A DNA stretch of 64,000 bases from Rhizobium freirei PRF 81 (GTDB taxonomy: Bacteria > Pseudomonadota > Alphaproteobacteria > Rhizobiales > Rhizobiaceae): positions 1 to 64,000 of the forward strand of contig NZ_AQHN01000090.1 of the NCBI RefSeq assembly GCF_000359745.1, in the 5' to 3' direction. Of the stretch, positions 34,344 to 42,887 are shown piece after piece (within the stretch, counting starts at the first letter, position 1; each line of letters starts with the position of its first letter). The notes beneath the pieces are model-generated. The model searched no databases. It had not been told where the DNA came from and saw only the letters and a program-made list of their open reading frames with translations. The position numbers and the translations under genes are program-made.

Positions 34344-34401
34344 ACATGTGCTGACCGGCCTTGACAGAGGCCGCCAACTGTTGGACATCTCAGGATGTCA
34401 G

Positions 34402-34475
34402 GCGGGTGTAGCTCAATGGTAGAGCAGCAGCTTCCCAAGCTGAATACGAGGGTTCGATTCCCTTCACCCGCTCCA
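34402..34475 (+). tRNA. tRNA-Gly (anticodon CCC)
   Basis: Cloverleaf with acceptor GCGGGTG/CACCCGC, D-arm GCTCAATGGTAGAGC, anticodon loop TTCCCAA (CCC reads GGG), T-arm GAGGG-TTCGATT-CCCTT, and an encoded CCA. 74 bases. The lysR stop codon lies only 6 bp beyond on the opposite strand, so its terminator must lie inside that gene. Confidence 0.95.
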
Positions 34476-34481
34476 AAATCT

Positions 34482-35390
34482 TCACGTCAAAAATGGCCTC
34501 TTCGTCTTCAGCGTTTCCGTCAACGCCTCGCGGAAGGTTGCGATCGGGCGGGCGAGCCGGCCCGCCGGCGGCCGGTGCAGCAGCCAGTTGACCACCTTCG
34601 GACGGAAATCCGGGGCCTCGATGATCTCGACGTCATTGCGCCAGCGGCTGTCTGCCAGCGCTGCCGGCGTCAGCACGCCGATGCCGAGGCCGCGGGCGAC
34701 GAGCGACATGCGCAAATCGGCGCTCATTGCCTCGACGGCGACGTCGAAAGGCAAGCGCTCCGCTTCGAAGCGATGATGAATGAAGGCGCGGAAGCCGCAA
34801 CCGCTCTGGTTCAAAATCCAGGGGAAGCGGGAAAGCTCTTCGAGCCGCGGCGCCTTGGGAACGCCCAGCGACGGCGCGGCGACGAGAATGACGCTGTGGA
34901 CCCCAAGCACGTCGCCGACGACGTTGTCCGGCGACTGCATACCCTCCGCTAGGCAGACGGTTGCCGCATCGAGCTGGCTATGGGCGACCTGCTCGATGAG
35001 CTGTGGCGACCAGCCTGAGACGATCCGCAGCGTCAGTTGCGGAAACTGGCTGCGAAGCGCGTCGAGCGGAGCCGAAAGCGCCGCTTCGGAAAGATAGGGC
35101 ATGATGCCGAGGCGGAATTCGCCGCCGATCGCTCCGCCGGGCGAAACGCCGGTCTTGAGGTCGTCCAGCGAGCGCAGCACGCGGCGTCCATGCTCATAGG
35201 CCTCACGCCCCGCCGCCGTCGGCTTGAGCGGTTTGGATTGCCGGTCGAGCAGCGCAATGCCGAGACTGTCCTCCAGATTCTGGATGCGCCTGGTGATGCC
35301 TGGCTGCGTGAGATTGATCCGCGCGGAGGCCGCAACGATCGACCCCGTTTCCACCACCGCGACAAAGGCTTCCAGATCATGAATGTTCAT
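34482..35390 (-). CDS. LysR family transcriptional regulator
   Basis: A 302-residue regulator of normal LysR length. The HTH at about residues 3-62 reads LEAFVAVVETGSIVAASARINLTQPGITRRIQNLED, and the effector domain follows from about 92 (EFRLGIMPYLSEA). It diverges from an MFS transporter gene, with AT-rich palindromes between them, the usual arrangement for LysR control of an exporter. The effector is unknown. Confidence 0.93.
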   Translation of the reverse strand: MNIHDLEAFVAVVETGSIVAASARINLTQPGITRRIQNLEDSLGIALLDRQSKPLKPTAAGREAYEHGRRVLRSLDDLKTGVSPGGAIGGEFRLGIMPYLSEAALSAPLDALRSQFPQLTLRIVSGWSPQLIEQVAHSQLDAATVCLAEGMQSPDNVVGDVLGVHSVILVAAPSLGVPKAPRLEELSRFPWILNQSGCGFRAFIHHRFEAERLPFDVAVEAMSADLRMSLVARGLGIGVLTPAALADSRWRNDVEIIEAPDFRPKVVNWLLHRPPAGRLARPIATFREALTETLKTKRPFLT

Positions 35391-35491
35391 GCATGACTCG
35401 CATAATCATTATTACTTCATTTCAATTGTCGCATTATGCATCAAGGCGATAAACATGGCCATCTTTATTATCATAAATTATTGGAGAACCC
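35391..35491. promoter_or_regulatory. AT-rich palindromes between lysR and MFS gene
   Basis: ATAATcATTAT (35402-35412) and TTATcATAA (about 35467-35476) are short perfect palindromes. GCATAAT (35400) and ATTATGC (35433) form a wider inverted repeat. They are plausible LysR binding sites controlling both directions. Confidence 0.5.
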
Positions 35492-36718
35492 ATGTCACAA
35501 GTTCCCGAATGTATAGTGAGCGAGCCGGAGGACGATGTTTTCGCCGCGGACGCCGCTCCTTCGACGCTCTTGTTTGCAGTCGCCACCGGCGTCATCATCA
35601 TCAACCTCTTTGCTCCGCAGACGCTGGTCGGCATCATCGGCCCGTCGCTGGGCTTTTCCGAAAGCGGCGCTGGCCTGGTGGCCATGGCCTCCTTGCTCGG
35701 CTATGCCGCCGGCCTCTTCTTCCTGGTGCCGCTAGCAGACCTCATGGAAAATCGGCAGTTGGTGTTGCGTATGCTGATATCGGCCCTGGTAATGGCCGTT
35801 GCGGCCGCCTTCGCGCCGACAGGCTGGAGCCTGTTGATCTTCCTCTTCCTGCTGGGCGCCGCCTGTTCCGCAATCCAGATCCTGGTGCCGATCGCAGCAG
35901 CCATGACGCCGCCCGAACATCGTGGTCGCGTGATCGGCAACGTCATGAGTGGCGTCATGGTCGGCATCTTGGTCTCGCGCCCGCTGGCGAGCCTGATTGC
36001 CGATCTATGGGGTTGGAGAAGCTTCTATGCCGTCAGCGCCGCGGCGCTGGCGCTTCTGACCGCCGTGCTTGCTCTCAGGCTTCCTGAGCGCCGTCCCCTG
36101 GTGAGTGCCAGCTATGGTGCGCTGATCGGCTCGCTTTTTCAGCTGCTGCGAGAAGAGCCGGTGCTGAGGGTGCGTGCCTTCACCGCCGCCTTGATGATGG
36201 CGAGCTTCAGCCTGTTCTGGACGTCCGTTGCTCTGCTCCTGGCACAGCCGCCGTTCTCGCTCGGCCAGTCCGGCATCGCCTTGTTTGCGCTGGTCGGTGC
36301 CGGCGGCGCGGCCGCCACCTCTCCCTTCGGCCGCATGGGCGACAGGGGCTGGACGCGGACGGCGACCTTGGTGTCGCATCTGATCGTGCTTACCGCCACG
36401 GCCCTGGCTGCCTGGGTGGGCGGGATACGATCCGGCCAGCCGCTCATCCTGCTGATCCTTCTCGGCGTCAGCGCCGTGATGCTCGATGTTGGCATTACCG
36501 GCGATCAGACTTTGGGGCGGCGGGCCGTCAATCTCCTGAAACCGGAAGCCCGCGGGCGCATCAACGGTCTCTTCGTCGGCATTTTCTTTCTCGGCGGAGC
36601 GCTGGGCTCCGCCCTTGCCGGCACGGCATGGGACCTTGGTGGCTGGGTTGCGGTCTGTGCGTCCGCCGCTGGCTTCGGTGTCATTGCCCTTGTTACCGGC
36701 CTTGCCGCACGGATCTGA
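35492..36718 (+). CDS. MFS transporter
   Basis: A 408-residue inner-membrane protein with about 12 hydrophobic segments and the MFS loop 2-3 pattern as AAGLFFLVPLADLMENRQLVL. The N-terminal 25 residues are acidic and cytosolic. It resembles drug or metabolite exporters of the DHA type (AraJ/YdhP-like) more than sugar porters. The ATG follows TTGGAGAA. Probably controlled by the divergent LysR gene; the substrate is unknown. Confidence 0.88.
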   Translation: MSQVPECIVSEPEDDVFAADAAPSTLLFAVATGVIIINLFAPQTLVGIIGPSLGFSESGAGLVAMASLLGYAAGLFFLVPLADLMENRQLVLRMLISALVMAVAAAFAPTGWSLLIFLFLLGAACSAIQILVPIAAAMTPPEHRGRVIGNVMSGVMVGILVSRPLASLIADLWGWRSFYAVSAAALALLTAVLALRLPERRPLVSASYGALIGSLFQLLREEPVLRVRAFTAALMMASFSLFWTSVALLLAQPPFSLGQSGIALFALVGAGGAAATSPFGRMGDRGWTRTATLVSHLIVLTATALAAWVGGIRSGQPLILLILLGVSAVMLDVGITGDQTLGRRAVNLLKPEARGRINGLFVGIFFLGGALGSALAGTAWDLGGWVAVCASAAGFGVIALVTGLAARI

Positions 36719-36818
36719 ATAAAACGGGGCGAGCAGCATAGGCCGCCCGCCCCACTTTATGAAATCGCGCATCGAGACGTGTCATAGCCGTCCCGCCGAC
36801 AGTGAGATGCGGACGGCC

Positions 36819-38828
36819 TCAGAACTCCGTCCAGTCCGCATCCTTGCTCGTTGGCGCGGTCGTCTGGACGGCGCCGAACGCGCTCATCAATTTCTGACCG
36901 AGCGCGCGCGCCGGCGAGGGCGCGGGGCGAGCCTTGGCTCCGTCGACGGCCCGAATGGCCGGTGCCGCGGCAGGTCGCGGCGAGGGACGGACCGCCGGAC
37001 GCGGCGTGGCGCTGGCGACAGGCGCCACGGACAGATGCGCAGCATCGTCGCCACCCGTGCGGAACTGACCGAGCAAGCTTGCCAGCGAGGCGGCCTCGGT
37101 CGCGAGGCCATGGCTCGCGGCCGTGCTCTCCTCGACCATGGCGGCATTCTGCTGGGTGCCGTGGTCCATGGCGTTGACGGCGGTATTGATCTCCTGCAGG
37201 CCGGCCGACTGCTCGCGCGAGGCCTCGGCGATCGCGTGCACATGCCGGTTGATTTCCTGCACTTCGGAGACGATGGCGTCGAGCGCCTTGCCGGTCTCAC
37301 CCACTAGGCCAACGCCCGTGCGGACATGGGTTTCGGAGGTGGCAATCAGCGTCTTGATTTCCTTGGCGGCATTGGCGGAGCGTTGCGCCAGTTCGCGCAC
37401 TTCCTGTGCGACGACGGCAAAGCCTTTGCCGGCCTCTCCGGCACGGGCCGCCTCGACGCCTGCATTCAGCGCCAGAAGATTGGTCTGGAAGGCGATGTCG
37501 TCGATGACGCCGATAATGTTGTTGATCTCACCCGAAGATGTCTCGATCTGCTGCATGGCCTCGATAGCGTTGCGGACGATCTCGCCCGATCGCTCGGCAC
37601 CCGCACGGGTATGGGCAACGAGCTGGCTTGCCTCCTGCGTGCGCCGGGCGGCGTCCTTGACGGTGGTGGTGATCTGCTCCAGTGCCGCTGCGGTTTCCTC
37701 GATGGAGGCGGCCTGCTGTTCCGTCCGCTTGGAAAGCTCGTCGGCGGCACCTCGGACCTCGTTGGCGCCGGCGCTGATGGCACGGGCATTGGCGCCGACG
37801 GCCTGCATGGTTCCATTGAGCTTCGTCAGCGAATTGTTGAAATCCTGCCGCAACTGGTCGAGGCGTCCGACGAACTGCGCGTCGATCCGGGTAACCAGAT
37901 CGCCTTCCGCAAGGCGCTTCAAGCCGTCGCCGACCGCCTGGACGGCCTGTTGCAGATGAGCCGCCTCGGCCGCCTGCCGGGTCTCGCGCTGGGCGCGTTC
38001 GCTGTCGCTCAGCGTACGATCGGCTTCCGCCTGCGCCTCCAGGCGGGCGCGTTCGATGGCATTGTCGCGGAACACGGCAATGGCCGATGCCATCTGGCCG
38101 ATCTCGTCGCGACGGTCGCGGCCCTCGATCTCGCTGACCGTGTCGCCGTCGGCGAGTGCCGTCATACGCCGATGCAGGCGCATCAGCGGCGAAGCGATCC
38201 CGCTCTGCGCGACATATATGCCGAAAATCACGGCGAGCAGCGTGAAACCGCCAAGGGCGGCGAGCGTATAGGTGACGTCGCTGTTGATATCGGCCGACAA
38301 GGCATCCGCGCCGGTGTTCATGCGATTTGTCAGCGCTTCGTCGTTGGCGATCATGCTTGCTATGATCTTGGCCAGCTTGCCGTTGACTGCGACCATGCTC
38401 GTTTCCGCGCCTTTGAGGTCACCGTCCTTGCGCTGCTGGATGGCCTTGTTCGTGAGCATTTGCAGCTCGTCCAGGCCGGCAAGAATAGCTTCGATCGACT
38501 GCTTTTCGTCGGGAACGAGGCTTTCGGCGTGCTTGAGCCTCTCCCTTGCCTCGCTGAAGTGATTGTCGCCGGCCGCAACCGCCTTGAACGCATCGCTGCC
38601 GGGATCGAAATTCAGCATCAAGCTTGCCTGCAGCACCGATGCCAGCGACGCGGCGCTGGCGCGTGCGGATTCGGTCGCTGCAACGGCCTCATTGTCGAGA
38701 AAGGCGCTATAGGTACGGTCCGCCCTGCGGAATTCGCCGGCGATATGCATCAGGCCGGCGAAGGAGATGATGCCGAGAAGCAGGATCACCGCTAGCATCT
38801 TGGTCTTGATTTTCAGATTCCTGAACAT
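36819..38828 (-). CDS. Methyl-accepting chemotaxis protein
   Basis: A 669-residue inner-membrane chemoreceptor. One transmembrane helix lies at about residues 10-30 and a second at about 190-212, with a periplasmic four-helix-type domain between. HAMP follows (about 213-265), then an extended helical region with a second HAMP-like part, and the MCP signalling tip TNLLALNAGVEAARAGEAGKGFAVVAQEVRELAQRS. After an Ala/Pro-rich tail it ends in DWTEF, fitting the W-x-x-F tether for CheR/CheB. The start was set at 38828 (MFRNLKIKTK). The ligand is unknown. Confidence 0.92.
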   Translation of the reverse strand: MFRNLKIKTKMLAVILLLGIISFAGLMHIAGEFRRADRTYSAFLDNEAVAATESARASAASLASVLQASLMLNFDPGSDAFKAVAAGDNHFSEARERLKHAESLVPDEKQSIEAILAGLDELQMLTNKAIQQRKDGDLKGAETSMVAVNGKLAKIIASMIANDEALTNRMNTGADALSADINSDVTYTLAALGGFTLLAVIFGIYVAQSGIASPLMRLHRRMTALADGDTVSEIEGRDRRDEIGQMASAIAVFRDNAIERARLEAQAEADRTLSDSERAQRETRQAAEAAHLQQAVQAVGDGLKRLAEGDLVTRIDAQFVGRLDQLRQDFNNSLTKLNGTMQAVGANARAISAGANEVRGAADELSKRTEQQAASIEETAAALEQITTTVKDAARRTQEASQLVAHTRAGAERSGEIVRNAIEAMQQIETSSGEINNIIGVIDDIAFQTNLLALNAGVEAARAGEAGKGFAVVAQEVRELAQRSANAAKEIKTLIATSETHVRTGVGLVGETGKALDAIVSEVQEINRHVHAIAEASREQSAGLQEINTAVNAMDHGTQQNAAMVEESTAASHGLATEAASLASLLGQFRTGGDDAAHLSVAPVASATPRPAVRPSPRPAAAPAIRAVDGAKARPAPSPARALGQKLMSAFGAVQTTAPTSKDADWTEF

Positions 38829-39250
38829 GGCTGTCCGTCTGCGAATGCTGCGCGGCATCAAGGAAACGTGCGGAAGGCCGCTCGCCCGGAAATGATCAAG
38901 GGTGTTGCCCGATGCATGCGTGTGAAGGTCGAGTTGCTTGATACCTTGCAAAGAAGGCTTGGACGACCAGCATCATGCGATCGGCCTCGCCGACGTCGTC
39001 GATATCCCGGAGTACAATCAACAGAGCTTAATCGACTGCTAACGGCGGCGCATTGTGGGGAGAAATCTCGTACTAATTTTGTGCATGTTCAAAACCGTGC
39101 AACCGCCCGATGCGTGGGCTCTCTTCTGCTCATCCTTTGAGCGCTGCGGCCGCCATTGCGAGACGCGATATTCCCCCGCCGGCATGACTCTGCTACATCG
39201 GACGTGTGAATCAGGAATGTGCATCCACGACCGGAGGCTGGACCAAGACC
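38829..39250. other. Intergenic region between chemoreceptor and binding-protein genes
   Basis: About 420 bp between divergent genes. It must hold both promoters. Short frames here have no coding character, and no repeat or box was recognised. Confidence 0.45.
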
Positions 39251-40126
39251 ATGCGTGTTTGCCTTTCGTCGACGATCTCCATGGCCCGGCGTTTCACGCA
39301 TGCGGCGCTGATTGCGATGTCTTGCACCATGCCGCTTGCTGCCCAGGAGGCCAAGCCGCCCAGTCTGCCGATCCTCTTCGATGCGCGCGAGCGGCTGCCG
39401 AAACCCGATCTGTCTTCGCTGGTCAGGCTGCGCTTCCTGACATCGATCGATTTCCCGCCCTTCAATTTCCTCGATCAGAACGGCAAGCTTACCGGCTTCC
39501 ATGTCGAGCTTGCGCGCAAGATCTGCGATGAGCTTGCGATCGCCGACAAGTGCCAGATCCAGGCTATGCCCTTCGGCGAATTGCAGGGCGCGCTTGCGGC
39601 CGCGCAGGGCGATGCGGTGATTGCGGGCGTGTCGGTAACGCCGGAGCTGCGCAAGAGCTTCGCCTTTTCGCGCCCGTTCCTGATGCTGCCTGCGCGCTTC
39701 GTGCGCAATGTGAGGGCCTCGATCAACGGAACGACGGCTGCATCGCTTGCCAGCCATCCCGTTGGCGTGGTCAAGGGAACGGCGCACGAGGCGATGATGG
39801 CCGCCTTCTTCCCGGCCATCAAGCCTGTACCCTTTGACGACAAGGACGCGCTTCTTGCCGCTGTCAAGGAGGGCAAGGTCGATGCCGCTTTTGCCGACGG
39901 CTTGCAGCTGTCCTTCTGGGTATCGTCGCCGGTGGCCGAAAAATGCTGTGCGATTTTCGACGGCCCCTATCTGTCGCAGCAGTTTCTCGGCGAAGGCATG
40001 ACCATCATGCTGCGCCAGCAGGACGCTGATTTAACGGCTGCGATCAACCATGCCCTCGCCACGCTCTCGCGCGATGGCAGACTGCAGGAAATCTATCTGC
40101 GCTATTTCCCCTACGGGCTCTACTGA
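39251..40126 (+). CDS. Periplasmic amino-acid-type solute-binding protein
   Basis: A 291-residue protein of the family 3 solute-binding type. A hydrophobic signal segment (about residues 11-33, ending TMPLAAQ) is followed by LRFLTSIDFPPFNFLDQNGKLTGFHVELARKICDEL, AGVSVTPELRKSFAFSRPFL and GKVDAAFADGLQL. The start at 39251 is preceded by GGAGG about 12 bases upstream; ATG 39281 is an alternative. No permease or ATPase gene adjoins it, so it either works with an importer encoded elsewhere or senses a ligand. The chemoreceptor gene is divergent from it. Confidence 0.87.
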   Translation: MRVCLSSTISMARRFTHAALIAMSCTMPLAAQEAKPPSLPILFDARERLPKPDLSSLVRLRFLTSIDFPPFNFLDQNGKLTGFHVELARKICDELAIADKCQIQAMPFGELQGALAAAQGDAVIAGVSVTPELRKSFAFSRPFLMLPARFVRNVRASINGTTAASLASHPVGVVKGTAHEAMMAAFFPAIKPVPFDDKDALLAAVKEGKVDAAFADGLQLSFWVSSPVAEKCCAIFDGPYLSQQFLGEGMTIMLRQQDADLTAAINHALATLSRDGRLQEIYLRYFPYGLY

Positions 40127-40127
40127 T

Positions 40128-40194
40128 TAGGACAATTCCAGGAAAAGTGCTCAGCGCCTTTCCGTCCGGAATGCATAAGGCGAAACTACTCTAG
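40128..40194. repeat. RIME-like repeat, copy B
   Basis: TAGGACAATTCCAGGAAAAGTGC...CCTTTCCGTCCGGAATGC, ending in CTAG at 40191-40194. The CTAG gives the stop codon of the convergent terB-like gene. It lies just behind the binding-protein stop codon. Confidence 0.75.
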
Positions 40195-40604
40195 GCCTTG
40201 CGATAGCGGGCGATCGCGCTGCGTTCGATGGCGGCACAAGTCAGCTTGTCCAGGCCGAAACGGTCGCGGAGCATGCTGAGCAGGCGCAATTCTTCGGCCT
40301 TGACCGAAAGGTCGGCCGAAGCGACTTCGACGGCAAGCGCATAGGCAGTGTCGTAGAGACGCGCCGGCAGGGTATCGCGCACCGTCTCGAGAACGATGTC
40401 GAGCCCTTCATTGCTTGCAAGCAGTTTGGCGCAATCACGCGACACCGAAATCAGCTTTTCGTCGTCGAAGCCCTTGAAGACCGGCAGGGCGTGAATGAGT
40501 TCTCCGATGCGGCTGAGCTCGCGGTCGTTCATGGTTCGGTCGACGGCCGAAGCCAGCACCATGACGTAGATCAGGGCCTCGTGAGCAGAAAGCGGCTTGT
40601 TCAT
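40191..40604 (-). CDS. TerB family tellurite resistance-like protein
   Basis: A 137-residue all-helical cytosolic protein of the TerB/DjlA fold (LSAHEALIYVMVLASAVDRTMNDRELSRIGELIHALPVF and VEVASADLSVKAEELRLLSMLRDRFGLDKL, with paired acidic metal-binding segments). Single TerB genes outside ter operons are common in rhizobia and their role is unknown. The start at 40604 (MNKPLSAHE) has a weak AGGAC site. The long frame upstream is a shadow. The stop codon falls in a RIME-like repeat. Confidence 0.85.
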   Translation of the reverse strand: MNKPLSAHEALIYVMVLASAVDRTMNDRELSRIGELIHALPVFKGFDDEKLISVSRDCAKLLASNEGLDIVLETVRDTLPARLYDTAYALAVEVASADLSVKAEELRLLSMLRDRFGLDKLTCAAIERSAIARYRKA

Positions 40605-40663
40605 GACAGGCGAAGTCCTTTGAGTTTGGCAGGCCGAAAAGTCGCGCGTCTCATGGCAAAAGT

Positions 40664-40760
40664 TACTGCATAATTCCTTAAATCGGAATCGATCTAAGGA
40701 ATTATGCCGCAAATTAAAAGTGCTACAGCGACCTTTGCGCGTCATATATGACGCGCGGCG
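40664..40760. repeat. Mosaic palindromic repeat, copy 2 (reverse orientation)
   Basis: Long hairpin TGCATAATTCCTTA/TAAGGAATTATGC, then CTACAGCGACCTTTGCGCGTC/GACGCGCGGCG. It matches the reverse complement of copy 1 along most of its length. It separates the terB-like gene from the SNase-like gene, both on the minus strand. Confidence 0.8.
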
Positions 40761-40782
40761 TTGTCGTGGCGGAAGCAAGGCG

Positions 40783-42051
40783 TCAGATCGGATTGAGCGG
40801 ATCTTCCTTGGGTAGGGCCGGGCCAAGCGTCGATTTTCCGTTCTTGCGCGGATCGTCTCCGTACATGCCGCGCTTCTTCTCCTTGGCCTCGTCGACAAGT
40901 GCCGCAAGCGGCGAACCGGGCTCCGGATCGGCCCAGCCGAAACGCACCAGCCAGGAGCTGAGGTCGACGCGGACATAGCGGCATTCGCCCTTGACCGTGC
41001 CCTTCCAGGCAGGGTCCGGCACGTCGCAATCGATCGAGCGGCCGCGCAGATACATGCGGAATGCCGTGCGTGCGGCTTGGCCGCAGGGCCAGCTCTTGCC
41101 GCTCGGGCCAACGCACATGCGATCGACATCGGTCGGAACGATGCCGTTCAGCTGCACGCTCCTGCCGGCAAGGGTCAATATGCCGGCCTGATCCGCAAAG
41201 GGGCGCATAAGCTCGATCGTCGTCTGGCCTTGTGGTTGCGCCGCCGCGCCGAGCGATGCCTGTTCGGACTGGGATTTGGGTTGGTCCTGAGGTTGAGGCA
41301 GTGAAGGGATGGTCCGATGCGCGGCCGCCGCCATTTCTCTGTCGATCTGATCGGCCGGTATCCGGTTGTTCGGCAGAGGATCGGTTTTGACCTGGTCGGC
41401 GCGAGTTGCCTCCGAAGAAGGAGCAGATGCCTTGTCTGGCGTAGAAGGCGAGACCGCGTCGCCGGCGGTGTCTATTCCTGTGGGCGCCGCCTGTGCCTCC
41501 TCGAGCTTCGTCGACGGGTCGTTCGAACGCGCGGGGTCGGTGGGAATCTTGCTGCCTGATTGTGCTATCGGCGCAGTTGAGGCTACTGCCGTTCCTGCCG
41601 TCACACTTACCTCGGCCTTGGCAGCGCTGCCGTCCGCCGCCTTTTCAGCGCCGCTGGTCGCCGGTGTAGCCGTAGCAGCGGCCGCCATGGCGGTGGCGGA
41701 TAGCTCAGGGCTGCCGTCAGACCCGGTTGTCGACGAGGACGCTGCGGCCAGCACCGTTCCCTTGCCGTTCGGCGTCAAATTGGCGGGCCGCGCTGCGAGC
41801 GGGGTTTCAGCTTGCGATTTGGCAGACGCAACCTGTTCCGGCTTGGTCGTTTCGGCAGGCTTTGGTGCCTCAATGGCTTTCGGCAGCGTCGGCTCAGCCC
41901 GGGCGGTCTCGGGAGGCGCCGCCGTAGTAGATTTGAGCTCGGTCGTCGTGGCGTGGCCTCGGCCCGGCAGACTGAAACTGTATCCACCGAACTGAACCGC
42001 GATGAGGGTCAGCCAAGAACCGACGATCCCGCCTGCCACACTTGCAAGCAA
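40783..42051 (-). CDS. Membrane-anchored protein with degenerate SNase-like domain
   Basis: About 422 residues. An N-terminal transmembrane helix (ASVAGGIVGSWLTLIAVQF) is followed by a long Ala/Thr/Pro/Lys-rich spacer (about residues 35-285) and a C-terminal thermonuclease-like domain (LTLAGRSVQLNGIVPTD, AARTAFRMYLRGRSIDCDV, GECRYVRVDLSSWLVRFGWA). The catalytic Arg and Asp/Glu positions of SNase (R-L-x-G-I-D-A-P-E) are replaced by Q-L-N-G-I-V-P-T-D, so nuclease activity is doubtful. The start is unclear: TTG 42051 or GTG 42042. It shares a frame with the repressor gene just upstream, separated by one TAG. Confidence 0.75.
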   Translation of the reverse strand: MLASVAGGIVGSWLTLIAVQFGGYSFSLPGRGHATTTELKSTTAAPPETARAEPTLPKAIEAPKPAETTKPEQVASAKSQAETPLAARPANLTPNGKGTVLAAASSSTTGSDGSPELSATAMAAAATATPATSGAEKAADGSAAKAEVSVTAGTAVASTAPIAQSGSKIPTDPARSNDPSTKLEEAQAAPTGIDTAGDAVSPSTPDKASAPSSEATRADQVKTDPLPNNRIPADQIDREMAAAAHRTIPSLPQPQDQPKSQSEQASLGAAAQPQGQTTIELMRPFADQAGILTLAGRSVQLNGIVPTDVDRMCVGPSGKSWPCGQAARTAFRMYLRGRSIDCDVPDPAWKGTVKGECRYVRVDLSSWLVRFGWADPEPGSPLAALVDEAKEKKRGMYGDDPRKNGKSTLGPALPKEDPLNPI

Positions 42052-42081
42052 AAAATTTCGACGTATAACAAGAAAACTTTC

Positions 42082-42747
42082 CTATTGGCTGGCCCATATG
42101 ATCCGGGCAATCCATTCCACATCCGCAAGATCGAAGTTGCGGTTGGGGTGTTCGGGGTTGAGCGACAAAAGTTCTATCGACTTTGCGCTCTGCCGCAGCA
42201 GGACCTTGGCCATGACCTCGCCCTCGCGGGTCTTCACAACGACACGGTCATTTTTTCGAATTTGAGCGCCTGGCTCGACGATCAGAATATCCCCGTCGCG
42301 ATAGAGCGGCAACATGCTTTCGCCCTGGACCTCAAGCGCATACGCGCCGGCTCGTTGCCCGGTCGCGGTGGGAAATTCCACCATGTCCCAGCCTTGGCCG
42401 GCGGGGAACCCGCCATCGTCGAAGAAGCCGCCTGAGCCTGCCTGGGCAAATCCGATCAGTGGGATCGCGTTTCCACCCGGCGAAATCGCCTGTGGCGCGG
42501 CAGAGCCTGGCGGCTCGCCCGGCCGAATGAAACTGAGGAATTGCTCCAGGCTGGCGCCCGTCGCCTCCAGCACCTTGGCGATCGATTCCGTCGATGGCCA
42601 GCGCAGCCGGCCGTCCTGGCTCAATCGCTTCGACTTGTTGAAGGAGGTGGCGTCAAGCCCGGCGCGGCGTGCAAGGCCGGAAGGGGTCAGGTCATGCCGC
42701 TCGGCAAGCCGGTCGATTGCCCCCCATATCTGTTCGTGTGACAGCAT
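42082..42747 (-). CDS. S24 family LexA-like transcriptional repressor
   Basis: A 221-residue protein with an N-terminal HTH (GLARRAGLDATSFNKSK, about residues 24-40) and a C-terminal S24 peptidase domain. The Ser-Lys dyad is visible as S144 (VQGESMLPLYRDGD) and K181 (GEVMAKVL), 37 residues apart as in LexA, and a likely self-cleavage site is Ala103-Gly104 (AQAG). It is not LexA itself: the N-terminal domain is of the phage CI/Xre kind (LARRAG), and the target genes are unknown. Confidence 0.88.
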   Translation of the reverse strand: MLSHEQIWGAIDRLAERHDLTPSGLARRAGLDATSFNKSKRLSQDGRLRWPSTESIAKVLEATGASLEQFLSFIRPGEPPGSAAPQAISPGGNAIPLIGFAQAGSGGFFDDGGFPAGQGWDMVEFPTATGQRAGAYALEVQGESMLPLYRDGDILIVEPGAQIRKNDRVVVKTREGEVMAKVLLRQSAKSIELLSLNPEHPNRNFDLADVEWIARIIWASQ

Positions 42748-42887
42748 CGCCGCTCAGCATCTGCGCACCGGCTTGCCCGGCGCTCAACTCTTTAAAAAAC
42801 GTTAACCGAGGCATCTGGACGAGTAAAGACCGGCATAGGAATAGGATCCTTTATCCCCGTGCTTTCCGCCTTGCACTCTTGCCGGCT

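Noticed and set aside
34402..35390. tRNA-Gly as an integration site
   Set aside because: No integrase and no repeated 3' tRNA fragment was found nearby.
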